From contig SCUP01000102.1 in the NCBI GenBank assembly GCA_004297665.1, forward strand, positions 1 through 6,083: a stretch of DNA of 6,083 nucleotides, read 5' to 3'. Positions 5,936 through 6,083 of the stretch are shown piece after piece (position 1 is the first letter of the stretch; each line of letters starts with the position of its first letter). The notes under the pieces are model-generated. The model did no database searches, was not told the origin of the DNA, and saw only the letters and a list, made by a program, of their open reading frames with translations. The DNA is from Nitrosarchaeum sp. Lineage in GTDB: Archaea; Thermoproteota; Nitrososphaeria; Nitrososphaerales; Nitrosopumilaceae. Position numbers and translations under genes: made by a program.

Positions 5936-6083
5936 TTAATTAATTCCATGTTCTTTTAAAATATCTAAAAACTCTTTTGCAATCTTATTCCAATTGAAAT
6001 TCTCTTCTACAAATTTTCTTCCATTTTCTCCCATGTCTTTTCTTTTTTGTTCATCATTAATTAAAAGTGATAATTTCTCAATC
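5936..6083 (-). CDS. C-terminal end of a second family-4 glycosyltransferase (partial)
   Basis: The minus strand is open from the right edge to a TAA at 5936-5938 and encodes 48 residues. The sequence includes LLINDEQKRKDMGENGRKF and then VEENFNWNKIAKEFLDILKE. This is the standard last helix pair of GT4 enzymes: a segment of the form LLxDxExRxxMGxxGRxxVxxxFxW followed by an amphipathic helix. The first glycosyltransferase of this window ends in a comparable way (LENFTWEKLISKYVDFYKN). The catalytic region lies beyond the window, so donor and acceptor are unknown. The gene converges on the amidotransferase gene with only 4 bp between the stop codons, and belongs to the same glycan locus. The call rests on C-terminal pattern alone but is specific. 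Confidence 0.75.
   Translation of the reverse strand, partial: IEKLSLLINDEQKRKDMGENGRKFVEENFNWNKIAKEFLDILKEHGIN

Noticed and set aside
5936..5943. TTAATTAA palindrome at the end of the right-edge glycosyltransferase gene
   Set aside because: It is only 8 bp of A/T in an A/T-rich genome and is explained by the Asn codon and stop codon; no further symmetry around it.
1..6083. Search for tRNA, rRNA, CRISPR repeats, IS ends or attachment sites
   Set aside because: Nearly all bases are covered by coding sequence with family motifs; the gaps (40, 94 and 4 bp) are too short, and no spaced direct repeats or cloverleaf-like segments were seen.

Overview
The window most likely comes from an ammonia-oxidising thaumarchaeon of the Nitrosopumilus type. 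This is inferred, not proven. The left gene has the cysteine layout of the archaeal tetraether lipid synthase (MJ0619/Tes, COG1964) family. Base composition is strongly A+T-rich, TAA/TAG stops are common, and two genes have a TATA-like CTTAAA element exactly 29 nt before the ATG, as expected of archaeal leaderless transcripts. There is no rRNA, tRNA, CRISPR array or mobile element, and no gene-free stretch longer than 94 bp.

Layout: (1) positions 1-1381, +, a radical SAM enzyme that runs off the left edge; (2) 1422-2366, +, a short family-4 glycosyltransferase; (3) 2363-3256, -, an NAD-dependent sugar-nucleotide epimerase/dehydratase that meets the glycosyltransferase tail to tail with a 4-bp overlap; (4) a 94-bp divergent promoter region; (5) 3351-4727, +, a UDP-sugar 6-dehydrogenase; (6) 4714-5931, +, an asparagine-synthetase-like amidotransferase without its glutaminase domain, overlapping the dehydrogenase by 14 bp and starting at GTG; (7) 5936-6083, -, the last 48 residues of a second family-4 glycosyltransferase that enters from the right edge.

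Genes 2-7 form a surface-glycan locus. The simplest reading is that the epimerase makes or interconverts a UDP-hexose or UDP-HexNAc, the dehydrogenase oxidises C6 to a uronic acid, the AsnB-like protein converts the carboxylate to an amide, and the glycosyltransferases put the sugar on a lipid carrier or glycan. The gene content resembles the WbpP/WbpO/WbpS set that makes GalNAc-uronamide in some Pseudomonas O-antigens. An archaeal uronamide pathway coupled this way, with an amidotransferase lacking its glutaminase domain, is the most interesting candidate here. The radical SAM gene is better conserved, richer in G+C in places, and probably belongs to the core genome flanking an accessory glycan island.
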